Assembly: GCA_008638415.1 (NCBI GenBank)
Contig: VWVT01000012.1
Coordinates: 124,001-188,000, forward strand
Length of the DNA: 64,000 nt
From: Nocardiopsis sinuspersici
GTDB lineage: Bacteria > Actinomycetota > Actinomycetes > Streptosporangiales > Streptosporangiaceae
Reading direction: 5' to 3'
Positions 1-11,999 of this stretch are shown here, piece by piece; position 1 is the stretch's first letter; each line of letters opens with the position of its first letter. The notes under the pieces are model-generated. The model was not told where the DNA came from and did no database searches. It worked only from the letters and a program-made list of their open reading frames with translations. A program made the translations under genes and the position numbers.

Positions 1-318
1 GTCGGGTTGGAGACCGCGTTGGCCGTCGTGCAGCGCACCATGGTCGACACAGGGCTGCTCACCTGGGCCGACGTCGCCGACCGCATGTCCGCGGCCCCGG
101 CACGTGTGGGCCGTGTCCACGAGCACGGCCGCGGTCTCGCCGCCGGCGAGCCCGCCAACGTGGTCCTGTACGACCCGGCCGCGCCCGTGGAGGTCGACGG
201 GGCGGCCATGGTCACCAAGAGCAGCAACACCCCCTTCCGGGGCATGACCCTGCCCGGCCGGGTACGCGCCACGTTCCTGCGCGGTGCCCCGACCGTCCTG
301 GAGGGGAAGATCCAGTGA
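1..318 (+). CDS. pyrC: Dihydroorotase, C-terminal part (cut by window edge)
   Basis: This is the last 105 codons of a dihydroorotase, the third enzyme of UMP synthesis, which cyclises N-carbamoyl-aspartate to dihydroorotate in the cytoplasm. The frame is open from base 1, so the gene starts upstream. The visible part has the amidohydrolase C-terminal signature: a segment on domain composition ([17 protein letters not shown]) and the short motif [15 protein letters not shown], typical of class I dihydroorotases. The metal-binding residues lie outside the window. It is followed directly by carA, as in other actinomycete pyr operons. The assignment rests on the C-terminal motif and on context. 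Confidence 0.88.
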   Translation, partial: VGLETALAVVQRTMVDTGLLTWADVADRMSAAPARVGRVHEHGRGLAAGEPANVVLYDPAAPVEVDGAAMVTKSSNTPFRGMTLPGRVRATFLRGAPTVLEGKIQ

Positions 319-368
319 GCACAGCATCGAAAGACCAGGCCAGCCCTGGCGTGGAGGAGGGGGCGAAC

Positions 369-1511
369 GTGTCCGAGACAACCGGCGGACCGGCGATTCT
401 GGTACTCGAGGACGGCAGGGTCTTCCACGGCCGCTCCTTCGGTGCCACCGGCGAGACCTTCGGCGAGGCGGTCTTCAACACCGGCATGACCGGCTACCAG
501 GAGACCCTCACCGATCCCTCCTACCACCGTCAGATCGTGGTGATGACCGCCCCGCACATCGGCAACACCGGCGTCAACGACGACGACCCCGAGTCCGGCC
601 GCGTCTGGGTCGCCGGGTACGTCGTGCGCGAGCCCGCACGCATCACCTCCAACTGGCGCGCCCAGCGCACCCTGGACGAGGAGCTGCGCCACCAGGACGT
701 GGTCGGCATCGCCCTCACCGGCACCCGTGCCCTGACCCGGCACCTGCGCGACAAGGGCGCCATGCGCGCCGCCATCAGCACCACCGAGACCGACCCGAAG
801 GCCCTGTTGGCCCGCGTGCGCGAGCAGCCGTCCATGGCCGGCTCCGAGCTGGCCGCCGAGGTCAGCACCCGGGAGCCCTACGAGGTCCTGCCGCCCGAGG
901 GCGTCGAGACCCGCTTCCACGTCGCCGCGGTCGACCTCGGCATCAAGGCCATGACGCCCCAGCGCCTGGCCGAGCGCGGATGCAGGGTCACCGTGCTGCC
1001 CGCCGCGGCCACCGCCGAGGACATCCTCGCGCTGGACCCGGACGGGGTGTTCTTCAGCAACGGCCCCGGCGACCCGGCCACCGCCGACGGCCCCGTCGCC
1101 GCGATGCGCGGCGTCATGGACGCGGGTAGGCCGCTCTTCGGCATCTGCTTCGGCAACCAGATCCTGGGCCGCGCCCTGGACCTGGGCACCTACAAGCTGC
1201 CCTTCGGGCACCGGGGCGTCAACCAGCCGGTGATCGACACCCGCTCCGGCCGGGTCGCCGTCACCAGCCAGAACCACGGCTTCGCCGTCGACGCCCCCAT
1301 CGGCACGCCCTTCGACACCCCCTACGGCCGGGCCGAGGTGAGCCACGTCGGCCTCAACGACCAGGTCGTCGAGGGCCTGCGGCTGCTGGACCGCCCCGCG
1401 TTCAGCGTCCAGTTCCACCCCGAGGCCGCCGCCGGCCCCCACGACGCCGCCGAGCTCTTCGACGCGTTCGTCGACCTGATGTCCGCCCAGCCCGCTTCGG
1501 CTGTCAAGTAG
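369..1511 (+). CDS. carA: Carbamoyl-phosphate synthase, small (glutaminase) subunit
   Basis: CarA hydrolyses glutamine and channels ammonia to CarB, giving carbamoyl phosphate for both pyrimidine and arginine synthesis. The N-terminal CPSase small-chain domain carries [14 protein letters not shown]. The C-terminal class I glutamine amidotransferase domain has the nucleophile Cys in FGICFGNQ and the His/Glu pair in [11 protein letters not shown]. Two GTG starts are possible. GTG at 315 overlaps the pyrC stop as GTGA and adds 18 residues. GTG at 369 follows a strong GGAGGAGGGGG ribosome site and gives 380 residues, the usual family length with homology starting at once, so I prefer it. It is co-transcribed with carB, 16 bases downstream. 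Confidence 0.93.
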   Translation: MSETTGGPAILVLEDGRVFHGRSFGATGETFGEAVFNTGMTGYQETLTDPSYHRQIVVMTAPHIGNTGVNDDDPESGRVWVAGYVVREPARITSNWRAQRTLDEELRHQDVVGIALTGTRALTRHLRDKGAMRAAISTTETDPKALLARVREQPSMAGSELAAEVSTREPYEVLPPEGVETRFHVAAVDLGIKAMTPQRLAERGCRVTVLPAAATAEDILALDPDGVFFSNGPGDPATADGPVAAMRGVMDAGRPLFGICFGNQILGRALDLGTYKLPFGHRGVNQPVIDTRSGRVAVTSQNHGFAVDAPIGTPFDTPYGRAEVSHVGLNDQVVEGLRLLDRPAFSVQFHPEAAAGPHDAAELFDAFVDLMSAQPASAVK

Positions 1512-1527
1512 CAAGAGGGAACAGAGC

Positions 1528-4830
<3,303 letters not shown>

Positions 4831-5173
4831 GGGATGGGGAGCGGAGCCGTGCCCGCCCGCGGGCTGTGCTCCGCTCCGCTCGGCCCGCCCCGTGGGCCGT
4901 GGTCCTGTACCCGCAGCGCACCTCGGCGCTCCGGCACCGCCGCGGGTACGAGAGCGTCCGGGGCCGGAGTGCCCGGCCGCACCGGCGACGTGTCCGGTCG
5001 GCCCACGAGGGGACCAGGACCCGGAAGGCGGGCGGGGCGCCGGGAACGGTGCGTTCCACGGCGCCCCCGCCGATACGGTTGGCGCACAGGGCAACTCAGG
5101 AATCCAGAGGGGGGAGGGCGGCGTCCCGCCGGCGCCCCGGCACGCGACACCGGGGCGGGGACGCCACGACCTG
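4831..5173. other. Spacer between carB and pyrK-like gene
   Basis: These 343 bases hold the hairpin at 4838-4877 and otherwise GC-rich sequence. The frame of the next gene is open back to 4892, but that stretch has no homology-like content, so I treat it as non-coding. I see no convincing -10/-35 pair. Confidence 0.5.
4838..4877 (+). terminator. GC-rich hairpin after carB
   Basis: Perfect 10-base arms, GGAGCGGAGC at 4838-4847 and its complement at 4868-4877, enclose a 20-base loop that is itself partly palindromic (GCCCGCGGGC). It starts 7 bases after the carB stop. There is no T-run, so it may be a weak terminator, a processing stop or a pause site. Confidence 0.4.
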
Positions 5174-6073
5174 ATGAGCGACAACGGACCGGTGCAGGCC
5201 AGGTGCCCCGTGCTGAACGTGCGCAGGGTGGACGCCTACTACGCCATCACCGTGGTCGCCCCGGGCATCGCCGAGCGCTTCCGGCCCGGGCAGTTCGTGT
5301 CGGTGGCGGTCGGCGGCGACCACTCCAGCACCCTGCTGCGCCGCCCCTTCGCCATCCACGACGTCAAGCCCGACTACGGCGGCACCGTCGAGTTCCTGTT
5401 CTCGGTGCGCGGTGCCGGCACCGCCTGGCTGGCGGAGCGGAGGTCGCGCGACCTGCTGGACGTGGTCGGCCCCCTGGGCCGCCCCTTCCCGCTGCCGAGG
5501 GACCCGGTCAACTGCGTGCTGGTGGGCGGCGGCTCGGGCAGCGCACCGCTGTTCCCGCTCGCCCTGTCGCTGCGCAGGCGCGGCTGCCGGGTGGACTTCG
5601 TGCTGGGCGCCGCCTCCGCCGACCGGGTGTTCAGCGCCATCACCGCCCGCCGTGTCGCCGAGACGGCCGTCTTCGCCACCGACGACGGCTCCTTCGGCAC
5701 CCGCGGCCGGGTCACCGACGTCCTGGGCAGGGTGATCGAGGAGTGCCGTTCCGACGCCGTCTACGCGTGCGGCCCCATGCCCATGCTGCGCACGGTCACC
5801 GCCGTGGCGGGCGAGCACGGCATACCCGTCCAGGTGGCGGTGGAGGAGACCATGGCCTGCGGCACCGGGATCTGCATGACCTGCGTCATCCCCGTGGTGG
5901 GGGAGGACGGCATCACCCGCATGGTGCGCTCGTGCGTGGACGGCCCGGTCTTCCGGGGCGAGCAGGTGCGCTTCGACGACGTGGGCACCATTCCCTTCGA
6001 CGCCCTGGGCGCCCCCGGCTGGAAGGGCTCCAGCGCCGCACGCGCCGCCGAGTCGGCGCGCGACATCGCCTGA
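5174..6073 (+). CDS. pyrK: Dihydroorotate dehydrogenase electron-transfer subunit (PyrK/PyrDII-like)
   Basis: This flavin/iron-sulphur protein passes electrons from dihydroorotate dehydrogenase to NAD+. The N-terminal ferredoxin-reductase FAD domain has RRPFAIHDV near residue 57. The NAD-binding domain has CVLVGGGSGSAPLFPLALSL near residue 115. The C-terminal cluster-binding segment has CGTGICMTCV followed about 20 residues later by SCVDGPVF, which gives the C-x4-C-x2-C...C [2Fe-2S] pattern. I chose the ATG at 5174 because homology begins immediately after it and the upstream extension looks non-coding; it gives 299 residues. pyrD, its expected partner, lies directly downstream, which supports a heteromeric class 1B-type enzyme. 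Confidence 0.88.
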   Translation: MSDNGPVQARCPVLNVRRVDAYYAITVVAPGIAERFRPGQFVSVAVGGDHSSTLLRRPFAIHDVKPDYGGTVEFLFSVRGAGTAWLAERRSRDLLDVVGPLGRPFPLPRDPVNCVLVGGGSGSAPLFPLALSLRRRGCRVDFVLGAASADRVFSAITARRVAETAVFATDDGSFGTRGRVTDVLGRVIEECRSDAVYACGPMPMLRTVTAVAGEHGIPVQVAVEETMACGTGICMTCVIPVVGEDGITRMVRSCVDGPVFRGEQVRFDDVGTIPFDALGAPGWKGSSAARAAESARDIA

Positions 6074-6176
6074 CGCACCGGGCCCTCCACGGGCTCGGAC
6101 GCGCGACCGAGGGTCGTGCCGGGCACCCGGCTCCGGCCGTGCCCCGCCGCCCGGACACCGTCAGCACCCGAGAGCA

Positions 6177-7127
6177 GTGGGAAAAGTGAACGCAGACCTC
6201 AGGACCCGGCTGGGCGGCTGTGAACTGCCCAACCCGGTGGTGGCCGCGGCCGGCTGCGCCGGAGCGGGCCGGGAGCTGGCCCAGTTCCTCGACATCGCCT
6301 CGATCGGCGCCGTCACCACCAAGTCGGTGATGCTGGAGCCCCACGCCGGGCGGCCCGCCCCGCGCATGGCCGAGACGCCCAGCGGCATGCTCAGCACGAC
6401 GGGCATGCAGGGCCCGGGGGTGGACGTGTTCCTCCAGCGGGACCTGCCCTGGCTGCTCTCCCGCGGCGGCCGCGCCATCGTGTCCATCGCCGGTACGGGG
6501 GTGGGCGAGTTCGGTGAGCTGGCCAGGCGCGTATCGGCGGCGGACGGGGTCAGCGCGGTCGAGGTCAACCTCTCCTGCCCGGACCCCTCCGACCCCGCCG
6601 GGCGCCACTTCGCCGACGACCCCGCCCGGGCCGCGGCGGTGGTGCGCACGGTGCGCTCCCACACCCGCTCCGGACTTCCGGTGCTGGCCAAGCTGGCCGC
6701 CGACGTCCCCGACGTGGTGGAACTGGCGGCCGCGTGCGTGGAGGCGCGCGCGGACGGGCTGTCCATGGTCAACACGGTGCGCGGCATGGCCGTGGACACC
6801 CGCACCCTGCGCCCGGCGGTGGCCGGTGGCATGGGCGGGCTGTCCGGCCCGGCCATCCGCCCGCTCGCGGTGGGGTGCGTCTACCGCGTGCACGAGGCGC
6901 TGCCCGACGTGCCCGTCATCGGGATGGGCGGAATCCGCACGGGCGCCGACGCGCTGGAGTTCATGGCGGCCGGTGCCCGCGCGGTGGCGGTCGGCACGAC
7001 CAACTTCTCCGACCCCTCGGCGTGCGCGCGCGTGCTCCGCGAGCTCACGGAGCTGCTGGACGCGCGGGGCGTGGCCCGGGCCTCCGACGTCGTGGGCGCC
7101 GCCCACCGGACGGGAACGGGGGTGTGA
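6177..7127 (+). CDS. pyrD: Dihydroorotate dehydrogenase, catalytic subunit
   Basis: PyrD oxidises dihydroorotate to orotate in a FMN-dependent TIM barrel. Visible family motifs are LPNPVVAAAGCAG near residue 19, the catalytic-cysteine segment VEVNLSCPDPS near residue 128 (class 1B enzymes use Cys here), VLAKLAAD near 164 and the C-terminal phosphate-binding GMGGIRTGADALEFMAAGA. The length of 316 residues is typical. GTG at 6177 and GTG at 6186 are both possible starts in the same frame; neither has a strong ribosome site. It should pair with the electron-transfer subunit encoded just upstream. Confidence 0.9.
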   Translation: MGKVNADLRTRLGGCELPNPVVAAAGCAGAGRELAQFLDIASIGAVTTKSVMLEPHAGRPAPRMAETPSGMLSTTGMQGPGVDVFLQRDLPWLLSRGGRAIVSIAGTGVGEFGELARRVSAADGVSAVEVNLSCPDPSDPAGRHFADDPARAAAVVRTVRSHTRSGLPVLAKLAADVPDVVELAAACVEARADGLSMVNTVRGMAVDTRTLRPAVAGGMGGLSGPAIRPLAVGCVYRVHEALPDVPVIGMGGIRTGADALEFMAAGARAVAVGTTNFSDPSACARVLRELTELLDARGVARASDVVGAAHRTGTGV

Positions 7128-7191
7128 CAGTTCGGACGCATGGCGCACAGGGGCTCTGACCGGCCTGGACGGCCCTGAAATGGCTCTGTGC

Positions 7192-7213
7192 GACCAAACG
7201 CGTGCATTTGGTC
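7192..7213. promoter_or_regulatory. Dyad-symmetric site between pyrD and pyrF
   Basis: GACCAAA (7192-7198) and TTTGGTC (7207-7213) are perfect inverted arms around an 8-base centre, of which 4 more bases also pair. The size suits a dimeric repressor operator. No T-run follows, so a terminator is less likely. The binding protein is unknown. Confidence 0.35.
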
Positions 7214-7370
7214 CCTTCCTGTGTCCGGGCGGAGAACTCGCGCCCACGGCCGCCTGGGCGCCGTTACGGGGAAGTGACACGGGTGGTGCGCATGAAGCGC
7301 CTCATCCGGGGAACCGCACACCCTGATGGTGTGCACATGACAGTGGACGTGCATCGTCCGGTGCTTCGGT

Positions 7371-7394
7371 AAGCACGTCCGTAAGTACATCCGT
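7371..7394 (+). repeat. Tandem 12-base near-repeat upstream of pyrF
   Basis: AAGCACGTCCGT (7371-7382) is followed directly by AAGTACATCCGT (7383-7394), differing at two positions. They end 49 bases before the pyrF ATG and may be paired regulator half-sites. Confidence 0.35.
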
Positions 7395-7443
7395 ACGTTG
7401 CATGCGCCGATCCGTTCGGCCGCACACGATTGGAGATACCGAC

Positions 7444-8160
7444 ATGACCGCGCCTTCTGCGCCTTCCGCGCCCATCGCCGTCGCCCTCGACGCCAGGGAC
7501 ATCGAGACCGCGGCCACCTGGGCCTCGGCGGTCGCACCGCACGTGAGCACGGTCAAGGTGGGGCTGGAGCTGTACCTGCGCTACGGGCCCGACGTGGTCA
7601 GCGCGGTACGCGGCGCCAGCCGGGTGGGGGTCTTCCTCGACCTGAAGCTGCACGACATCCCGGCCCAGGTCGCCGGCGCCGCGCGCAGCGTCGCGGGTCT
7701 GAGGCCCTCGATCCTCACCGTGCACGCCGGGGGAGGAGCGGACATGGTCCGTGCGGCGGTGGAGGCCGCCCCGGACACCAGGATCGCCGCCGTGACGGTG
7801 CTCACCTCGCTGAACGAGGCGGACCTGGAGCAGGTGGGGCTGCTCGGTCCGGCCCGCGACGCGGCTCGGCGCCTGGCGGTGCTGGCGGTGAACGCCGGGG
7901 CCCGCGCCCTGGTGTGCTCGCCGCAGGAGGTGGCCCTGCTGCGCGCCGAGGTGGGCCCGGACATCACCCTCATCACGCCGGGCGTGCGCCCGGCGGGGGC
8001 GGACAAGGGCGACCAGTCGCGGGTGGCGACCCCGGAGGAGGCCATCGAGGCGGGGGCGGACCTGCTGGTCATCGGCCGCCCCATCACCCGGGCTCCGGAC
8101 CCCGGATCGGCGGCGGCCTCCCTCGCGGCCGCCGTGCGCCGGGCCGGGGTCCGCGTCTAG
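7444..8160 (+). CDS. pyrF: Orotidine 5'-phosphate decarboxylase
   Basis: PyrF catalyses the last UMP step, decarboxylating OMP. The barrel motifs are AVALDARD at the start, [10 protein letters not shown] near residue 65 (the catalytic Lys/Asp charge network), [11 protein letters not shown] near 93 and the C-terminal phosphate-binding [14 protein letters not shown]. At 238 residues it is a short class I enzyme. The ATG at 7444 has GGAG 12 bases upstream; the upstream in-frame ATG at 7402 would add 14 residues without homology. It closes the pyr block, and a 409-base spacer separates it from mihF. Confidence 0.94.
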   Translation: MTAPSAPSAPIAVALDARDIETAATWASAVAPHVSTVKVGLELYLRYGPDVVSAVRGASRVGVFLDLKLHDIPAQVAGAARSVAGLRPSILTVHAGGGADMVRAAVEAAPDTRIAAVTVLTSLNEADLEQVGLLGPARDAARRLAVLAVNAGARALVCSPQEVALLRAEVGPDITLITPGVRPAGADKGDQSRVATPEEAIEAGADLLVIGRPITRAPDPGSAAASLAAAVRRAGVRV

Positions 8161-8308
8161 GCAAGCGAAGGGGGACAGGGTCTTGGGAGCACCCTTCGAC
8201 GGCGCCGGCGGGCGCTGGACGAGGGGATCGACGGATCCGGGAGACGAACCGTCACAACGGATCTCAAACGTCGGGTTATGTGCCACGAGCGGTCACTAAT
8301 TAGGTATG

Positions 8309-8321
8309 TCCGAAATTCGGA
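8309..8321. promoter_or_regulatory. 13-base palindrome upstream of mihF
   Basis: TCCGAAATTCGGA is a perfect palindrome with a single central base. Its position about 100 bases before the promoter-like hexamers suggests an operator, but no regulator is identifiable. Confidence 0.35.
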
Positions 8322-8335
8322 ACACACTGCCCAGA

Positions 8336-8349
8336 GTGACCCGGGTCAC
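8336..8349. promoter_or_regulatory. Crp-type consensus palindrome upstream of mihF
   Basis: GTGACCCGGGTCAC is a perfect 14-base palindrome with the form GTGA-N6-TCAC, the core of Crp/GlxR family sites. It lies 15 bases after another palindrome and about 75 bases upstream of a -35-like hexamer. Binding is inferred from the consensus only. Confidence 0.4.
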
Positions 8350-8421
8350 CCCTGTGTGACCTGTGCTGGTGGCGTGCCTGGCACTCCCTCCAACCGGGAC
8401 CAAGGTCCTGAGTTTCGTCTC

Positions 8422-8449
8422 TTACAGCAATTGCCTCATAACGTAGAGT
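8422..8449 (+). promoter_or_regulatory. Putative mihF promoter
   Basis: TTACAG (8422-8427) and TAGAGT (8444-8449) are separated by 16 bases in the only AT-richer part of the spacer. The -10 fits the actinomycete TANNNT pattern; the -35 is weak. Confidence 0.35.
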
Positions 8450-8569
8450 AGTTAGTTCGATGAAATAGCCGCTGAAAGGGCACTTTACGTTGCCTAACAG
8501 GGGTCAGACCTACTAACTTGCGCAGGCGTCCGCCCTCTACAAACGAGTAGAAATCCGAGGTGACCCGGC

Positions 8570-8893
8570 GTGGCCCTTCCTCCCCTGACACCTGAACAGC
8601 GCACTGCGGCTCTGGAGAAGGCCGCTAAGGCCAGAAAAGAGCGCGCAGAGGTCAAGAACAAGCTGAAGAACGGCGGCGTCTCGCTGTCCGAGGTCCTCTC
8701 CGACGGCCTCAAGGACGACGTCATCGGAAAGATGAAGGTTTCGGCTCTGCTCGAATCCCTTCCCGGCGTTGGCAAGGTCCGTGCCAAGCAGATCATGGAG
8801 CGGCTCAACATCGCTGAGTCGCGCCGTGTCCGCGGCCTGGGCACCAACCAGCGCGCCGCCCTCGAAGCCGAGTTCGGCGACCTCACGAAGTAG
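8570..8893 (+). CDS. mihF: Actinobacterial integration host factor (mIHF)
   Basis: mIHF is a small nucleoid-associated DNA-bending protein peculiar to Actinobacteria, unrelated in fold to enterobacterial IHF. It is 107 residues long and starts at GTG 8570 after GAGGTGA. The N-terminal half is a charged helix (TPEQRTAALEKAAKARKERA). The C-terminal half is the helix-turn-helix DNA-binding module with LLESLPGVGKVRAKQIMERL. Its place between pyrF and gmk is the conserved actinobacterial arrangement. The long regulated-looking leader fits a gene controlled by growth state. Confidence 0.93.
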   Translation: MALPPLTPEQRTAALEKAAKARKERAEVKNKLKNGGVSLSEVLSDGLKDDVIGKMKVSALLESLPGVGKVRAKQIMERLNIAESRRVRGLGTNQRAALEAEFGDLTK

Positions 8894-9251
8894 CGAACAG
8901 GTAACACCACGCAGTACCGCGGTGCCAGGCGGCAGCAGTAGCGCCTGGACGCAGTACACCGGTCCGTCGCGTCCCCCACAGTCGTGACGGATACCGAGCC
9001 GCCCAGGCGGCCGACCCCGGTGAGCTTCGACCGGGCCGCGGCCGGTGGACGGATGGCCCCAGGTCACGACCGTCCGCCGCGCCGCGGCCCGGTGGTATAA
9101 AGGGAACTTCCCGCGACCGTACGCGGACACCCCGTACCACCAGCCGCCCGCACGGCGACGGCGCCCGAACCGACCCGGTCCCCGGTGCGCGACGCGAGGG
9201 CCCCGGCCCCGCCCCGTGGGGGACAGGCCCGAAGGGAAGCCTGGAACACAC
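8894..9251. other. Spacer between mihF and gmk
   Basis: These 358 bases are very GC-rich except around TATAAA at 9096-9101, which could be a -10 element but has no good -35 at the right distance. I see no gene; the gmk frame extends back through it without homology-like content. Confidence 0.45.
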
Positions 9252-9839
9252 ATGTCCGATCCCGGATCCCAGTCCCGCCCGGCCCGGAAGCGGCTGACCG
9301 TCCTCTCCGGACCGTCGGGTGTGGGAAAGAGCACGGTGGTCGCCCACCTGCGCCGCGAGAACCCCGAGGTGTGGCTCTCGGTCTCGGTCACCACCCGCAG
9401 ACCCCGGCCGGGCGAGCGGGACGGCGTCCAGTACTACTTCGTCACCGACGAGGAGTTCGACCGCCTCGTCGCCGACGACCAGCTCCTGGAGTGGGCCCAG
9501 TTCGCGGGCAACCGCTACGGCACCCCCCGCGGCCCCGTCGAGGAGCGCCTCCGCGCCGGAGTCCCCGTCCTGCTGGAGATCGAGCTCCAGGGCGCCCGCC
9601 AGATCCGCGAGTCGATGCCCGACGCCCTGCACGTCTTCCTCGCCCCGCCCTCCTGGGAGGAGCTGGTGCGCCGCCTCACCAGGCGCGGCACCGAGTCCGA
9701 GGAGGTCGTCCAGCGGCGCCTGGAGGTGGCCAGGATCGAACTGGCCGCCGAGAAGGAGTTCGACACCACGCTCGTCAACACGTCCGTACGGGAAGTGTGC
9801 GAGGAGCTGCTAGCGTTGATCACCGCGCCCGAGGTGTGA
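9252..9839 (+). CDS. gmk: Guanylate kinase
   Basis: Gmk phosphorylates GMP to GDP. The P-loop GPSGVGKST lies at residues 20-28. The GMP-binding region has [20 protein letters not shown], and the lid has [17 protein letters not shown]. The length from ATG 9252 is 195 residues, normal for the family. The open frame upstream to 9045 is rejected because the ATG at 9252 sits right before the conserved N-terminus. With rpoZ and coaBC downstream it forms the usual gmk-rpoZ-coaBC arrangement. Confidence 0.95.
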   Translation: MSDPGSQSRPARKRLTVLSGPSGVGKSTVVAHLRRENPEVWLSVSVTTRRPRPGERDGVQYYFVTDEEFDRLVADDQLLEWAQFAGNRYGTPRGPVEERLRAGVPVLLEIELQGARQIRESMPDALHVFLAPPSWEELVRRLTRRGTESEEVVQRRLEVARIELAAEKEFDTTLVNTSVREVCEELLALITAPEV

Positions 9840-9966
9840 TAGCGGCCGGGCCCCGCGGCCCGAGCCGTCCGCGCCCGCACCGGGAATCCCGGCGGCGCCC
9901 GTAGACCCGACCATCACGCCGCGGCTCCCGCGCCGAGCCGCGGACCATCTCTGGGGGTAATTCGAA

Positions 9967-10233
9967 GTGGCTGGTACCGAGCCCGTCGCCGAAGGCATCA
10001 CCAATCCGCCGATCGACGATCTGCTGGATCTGGTGGACAGCAAGTACAGCCTGGTCACCATGGCCTCCAAGCGGGCCCGTCAGATCAACGCCTACTACGC
10101 CCAGCTCGGCGAGGGCCTGCTGGAGTACGTCGGCCCGCTGGTGGAGACCCACGTCCAGGAGAAGTCCCTGTCCATCGCCCTGCGCGAGGTCAGGGCGGGC
10201 CTGCTCAACGCCGAGCCCTACGAGGGCATCTGA
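9967..10233 (+). CDS. rpoZ: RNA polymerase omega subunit
   Basis: Omega helps fold and assemble the beta-prime subunit of RNA polymerase. The protein is 88 residues and starts at GTG 9967 after GGGGGT. It has the omega signature: [18 protein letters not shown] near residue 13, then [17 protein letters not shown], with the C-terminal helical tail [15 protein letters not shown]. It lies between gmk and coaBC, as in most actinomycetes. Confidence 0.95.
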   Translation: MAGTEPVAEGITNPPIDDLLDLVDSKYSLVTMASKRARQINAYYAQLGEGLLEYVGPLVETHVQEKSLSIALREVRAGLLNAEPYEGI

Positions 10234-10460
10234 CCAGGGTCTTCGAGCCCCCGCCGGCCCGGCCGGGGCCCGGGACGCCCAGAACCGGGATCCGTGTTCC
10301 CAGGAGCACGGCGTCCTCGCCCGCGCCCGGTTCGTTCCTCTCCGGCGGCCCGGCTCGCCCCGCGGGACCCGGTATGCCCCTCGCGTGCCGTGACCGCGTG
10401 ACCGCGTGCTCGCACAGGGGCTCCGTGGGCGAGGTGTCGGGGGACTGGTAGAACCTGTCT

Positions 10461-11678
10461 GTGAGTGACACACAGACTGTTCCCCAGGTGGTCCTCGGCG
10501 TCGGCGGGGGCATCGCCGCCTACAAGGTGTGCGAGCTGCTGCGCCGACTGACCGAGTCCGGCCACCGGGTCCGGGTCGTGCCCACCGCCGAGGCCCTGCG
10601 CTTCGTCGGTGAGCCCACCTGGGCCGCCCTGTCCGGCCAGCCCGTCGCCACCGGTGTGTGGGACCAGGTGCACGAGGTCCCGCACGTGCGCATCGGCCAG
10701 GAGGCCGACCTGGTGTTCGTGGCCCCGGCCACGGCCAACATCCTGGCCCGGGCGGCCGCGGGCCTGGCCGACGACCTGCTCACCAACACCCTGCTCACCG
10801 CGCGCTGTCCGGTGGTGTTCGCGCCCGCGATGCACACCGAGATGTGGGAGCACCCCGCCACCCAGGCCAACGTGGCCACCCTGCGCGCACGCGGCTCCAT
10901 CGTCCTCGACCCGGCCGTGGGCCGCCTGACCGGAGCCGACACCGGACGCGGGCGCCTGCCCGAGCCCTCCGAGCTGTTCGAGAGCGCCCGCCTGGCGCTG
11001 CGCCGCGGCACCGCCGCCCCCGACCTGGCCGGCCGGCGCGTGGTGATCTCCGCGGGCGGCACCCGCGAGGCCATCGACCCGGTCCGCTTCCTGGGCAACC
11101 ACTCCTCCGGCAAGCAGGGATACGCCCTGGCGCGCACCGCCGCCGCGCGCGGCGCGGACGTGACCCTGGTCGCCGCCAACGTCTCCCTGCCCGACCCGGC
11201 CGGCGCGCGCGTCGTACGCGTGGGCTCGGCCGTGGAACTGGCCGAGGCCATGGAGGCCGAGCGAGCCGGAGCCGACGCGGTCGTGATGAGCGCCGCCGTC
11301 GCGGACTTCCGGCCGGTCGCCAGCGCCGCCTCCAAGATCAAGAAGTCCGGTGCGGCGCCCGCGCCCATCGAACTCGTGGAGAACCCCGACATCCTCGCCG
11401 GACTGGTCGCCTCACGCGACTCCGAGCGGCTGGAGCAGACCATCGTGGGGTTCGCCGCCGAGACCGACGACGTGATCGCCAACGGCCGCGCCAAGCTGGC
11501 GCGCAAGGGCTGCGACCTGCTCGTGGTCAACCAGGTCGGCGGCGGGCGCGCGTTCGGCACCGAGGACAACCAGGCCGTCGTCCTCGGCGCGGACGGCACC
11601 GCGGTGGACGTGCCCACCGGCCCGAAGGAGGACCTCGCCGACCGGATCTGGGACCTGGTCCGCCGGCGCCTGGACTGA
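10461..11678 (+). CDS. coaBC: Bifunctional phosphopantothenoylcysteine decarboxylase / phosphopantothenate-cysteine ligase
   Basis: This fused enzyme performs two steps of coenzyme A synthesis: ligating cysteine to 4'-phosphopantothenate (CoaB) and decarboxylating the product with FMN (CoaC). The CoaC half comes first, with VLGVGGGIAAYKVCELL near residue 10, FVAPATANILARAAAGLADD near 87 and APAMHTEMWEHPATQ near 117. The CoaB half starts near residue 190 with VVISAGGTREAIDPVRF and contains SSGKQGYALARTAA and ASKIKKSG. At 405 residues it has the typical length. The start is GTG 10461. Confidence 0.95.
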   Translation: MSDTQTVPQVVLGVGGGIAAYKVCELLRRLTESGHRVRVVPTAEALRFVGEPTWAALSGQPVATGVWDQVHEVPHVRIGQEADLVFVAPATANILARAAAGLADDLLTNTLLTARCPVVFAPAMHTEMWEHPATQANVATLRARGSIVLDPAVGRLTGADTGRGRLPEPSELFESARLALRRGTAAPDLAGRRVVISAGGTREAIDPVRFLGNHSSGKQGYALARTAAARGADVTLVAANVSLPDPAGARVVRVGSAVELAEAMEAERAGADAVVMSAAVADFRPVASAASKIKKSGAAPAPIELVENPDILAGLVASRDSERLEQTIVGFAAETDDVIANGRAKLARKGCDLLVVNQVGGGRAFGTEDNQAVVLGADGTAVDVPTGPKEDLADRIWDLVRRRLD

Positions 11679-11999
11679 GCGCTGGCCCCCGCCCTCCACC
11701 GCCTTCGGCGGCCGCGCTCCACACGCGGGTCCGCCCAGGGCGGGGCGGTGGGCGCGTCCCGGGAGGGCCCGGCCCGGTCCGGGTCACACGCGTCCGGGAC
11801 TGGATTCCCACCGCCGAGTACGCCACACTGCGAACGGTGCCCACGGCGACCAGCGGGTCGGCCGCTGGGTGCCCGTCCCCACCAGTCCAGTTACAGTGGA
11901 CGATAACCAACCACGTCGGTCGGTATTGCGCTCCGGCAGGAAGCCGGGGACCGCCGCCGACACATGTCAGCCAGCAGCCGCTGCAAGGAGTCACGCAAC
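11679..11999. other. metK upstream region
   Basis: This 321-base spacer is GC-rich up to about 11870, then less so. TACAGT at 11892-11897 could be a -10 element, though no good -35 precedes it. A small stem, CCGGC-AGGAA-GCCGG, lies near 11933-11947. I looked for SAM riboswitch signatures before this S-adenosylmethionine synthase gene and saw none. Confidence 0.45.

Larger units (their letters stand above)
7128..7443. other. Spacer between pyrD and pyrF
   Basis: These 316 bases are non-coding as far as I can see. Base composition falls toward the middle. They hold a dyad at 7192-7213 and a tandem near-repeat at 7371-7394, and could contain a pyrF promoter, though no clear -35/-10 pair stands out. 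Confidence 0.5.
8161..8569. other. mihF upstream region
   Basis: This 409-base non-coding stretch becomes clearly less GC-rich near 8300-8500. It holds two palindromes (8309-8321 and 8336-8349) and a promoter-like pair at 8422-8449, so mihF probably has its own regulated promoter rather than depending on pyrF. Confidence 0.6.

Noticed and set aside
11679..11999. SAM riboswitch upstream of metK
   Set aside because: No SAM aptamer core was recognisable; only a small stem is present.
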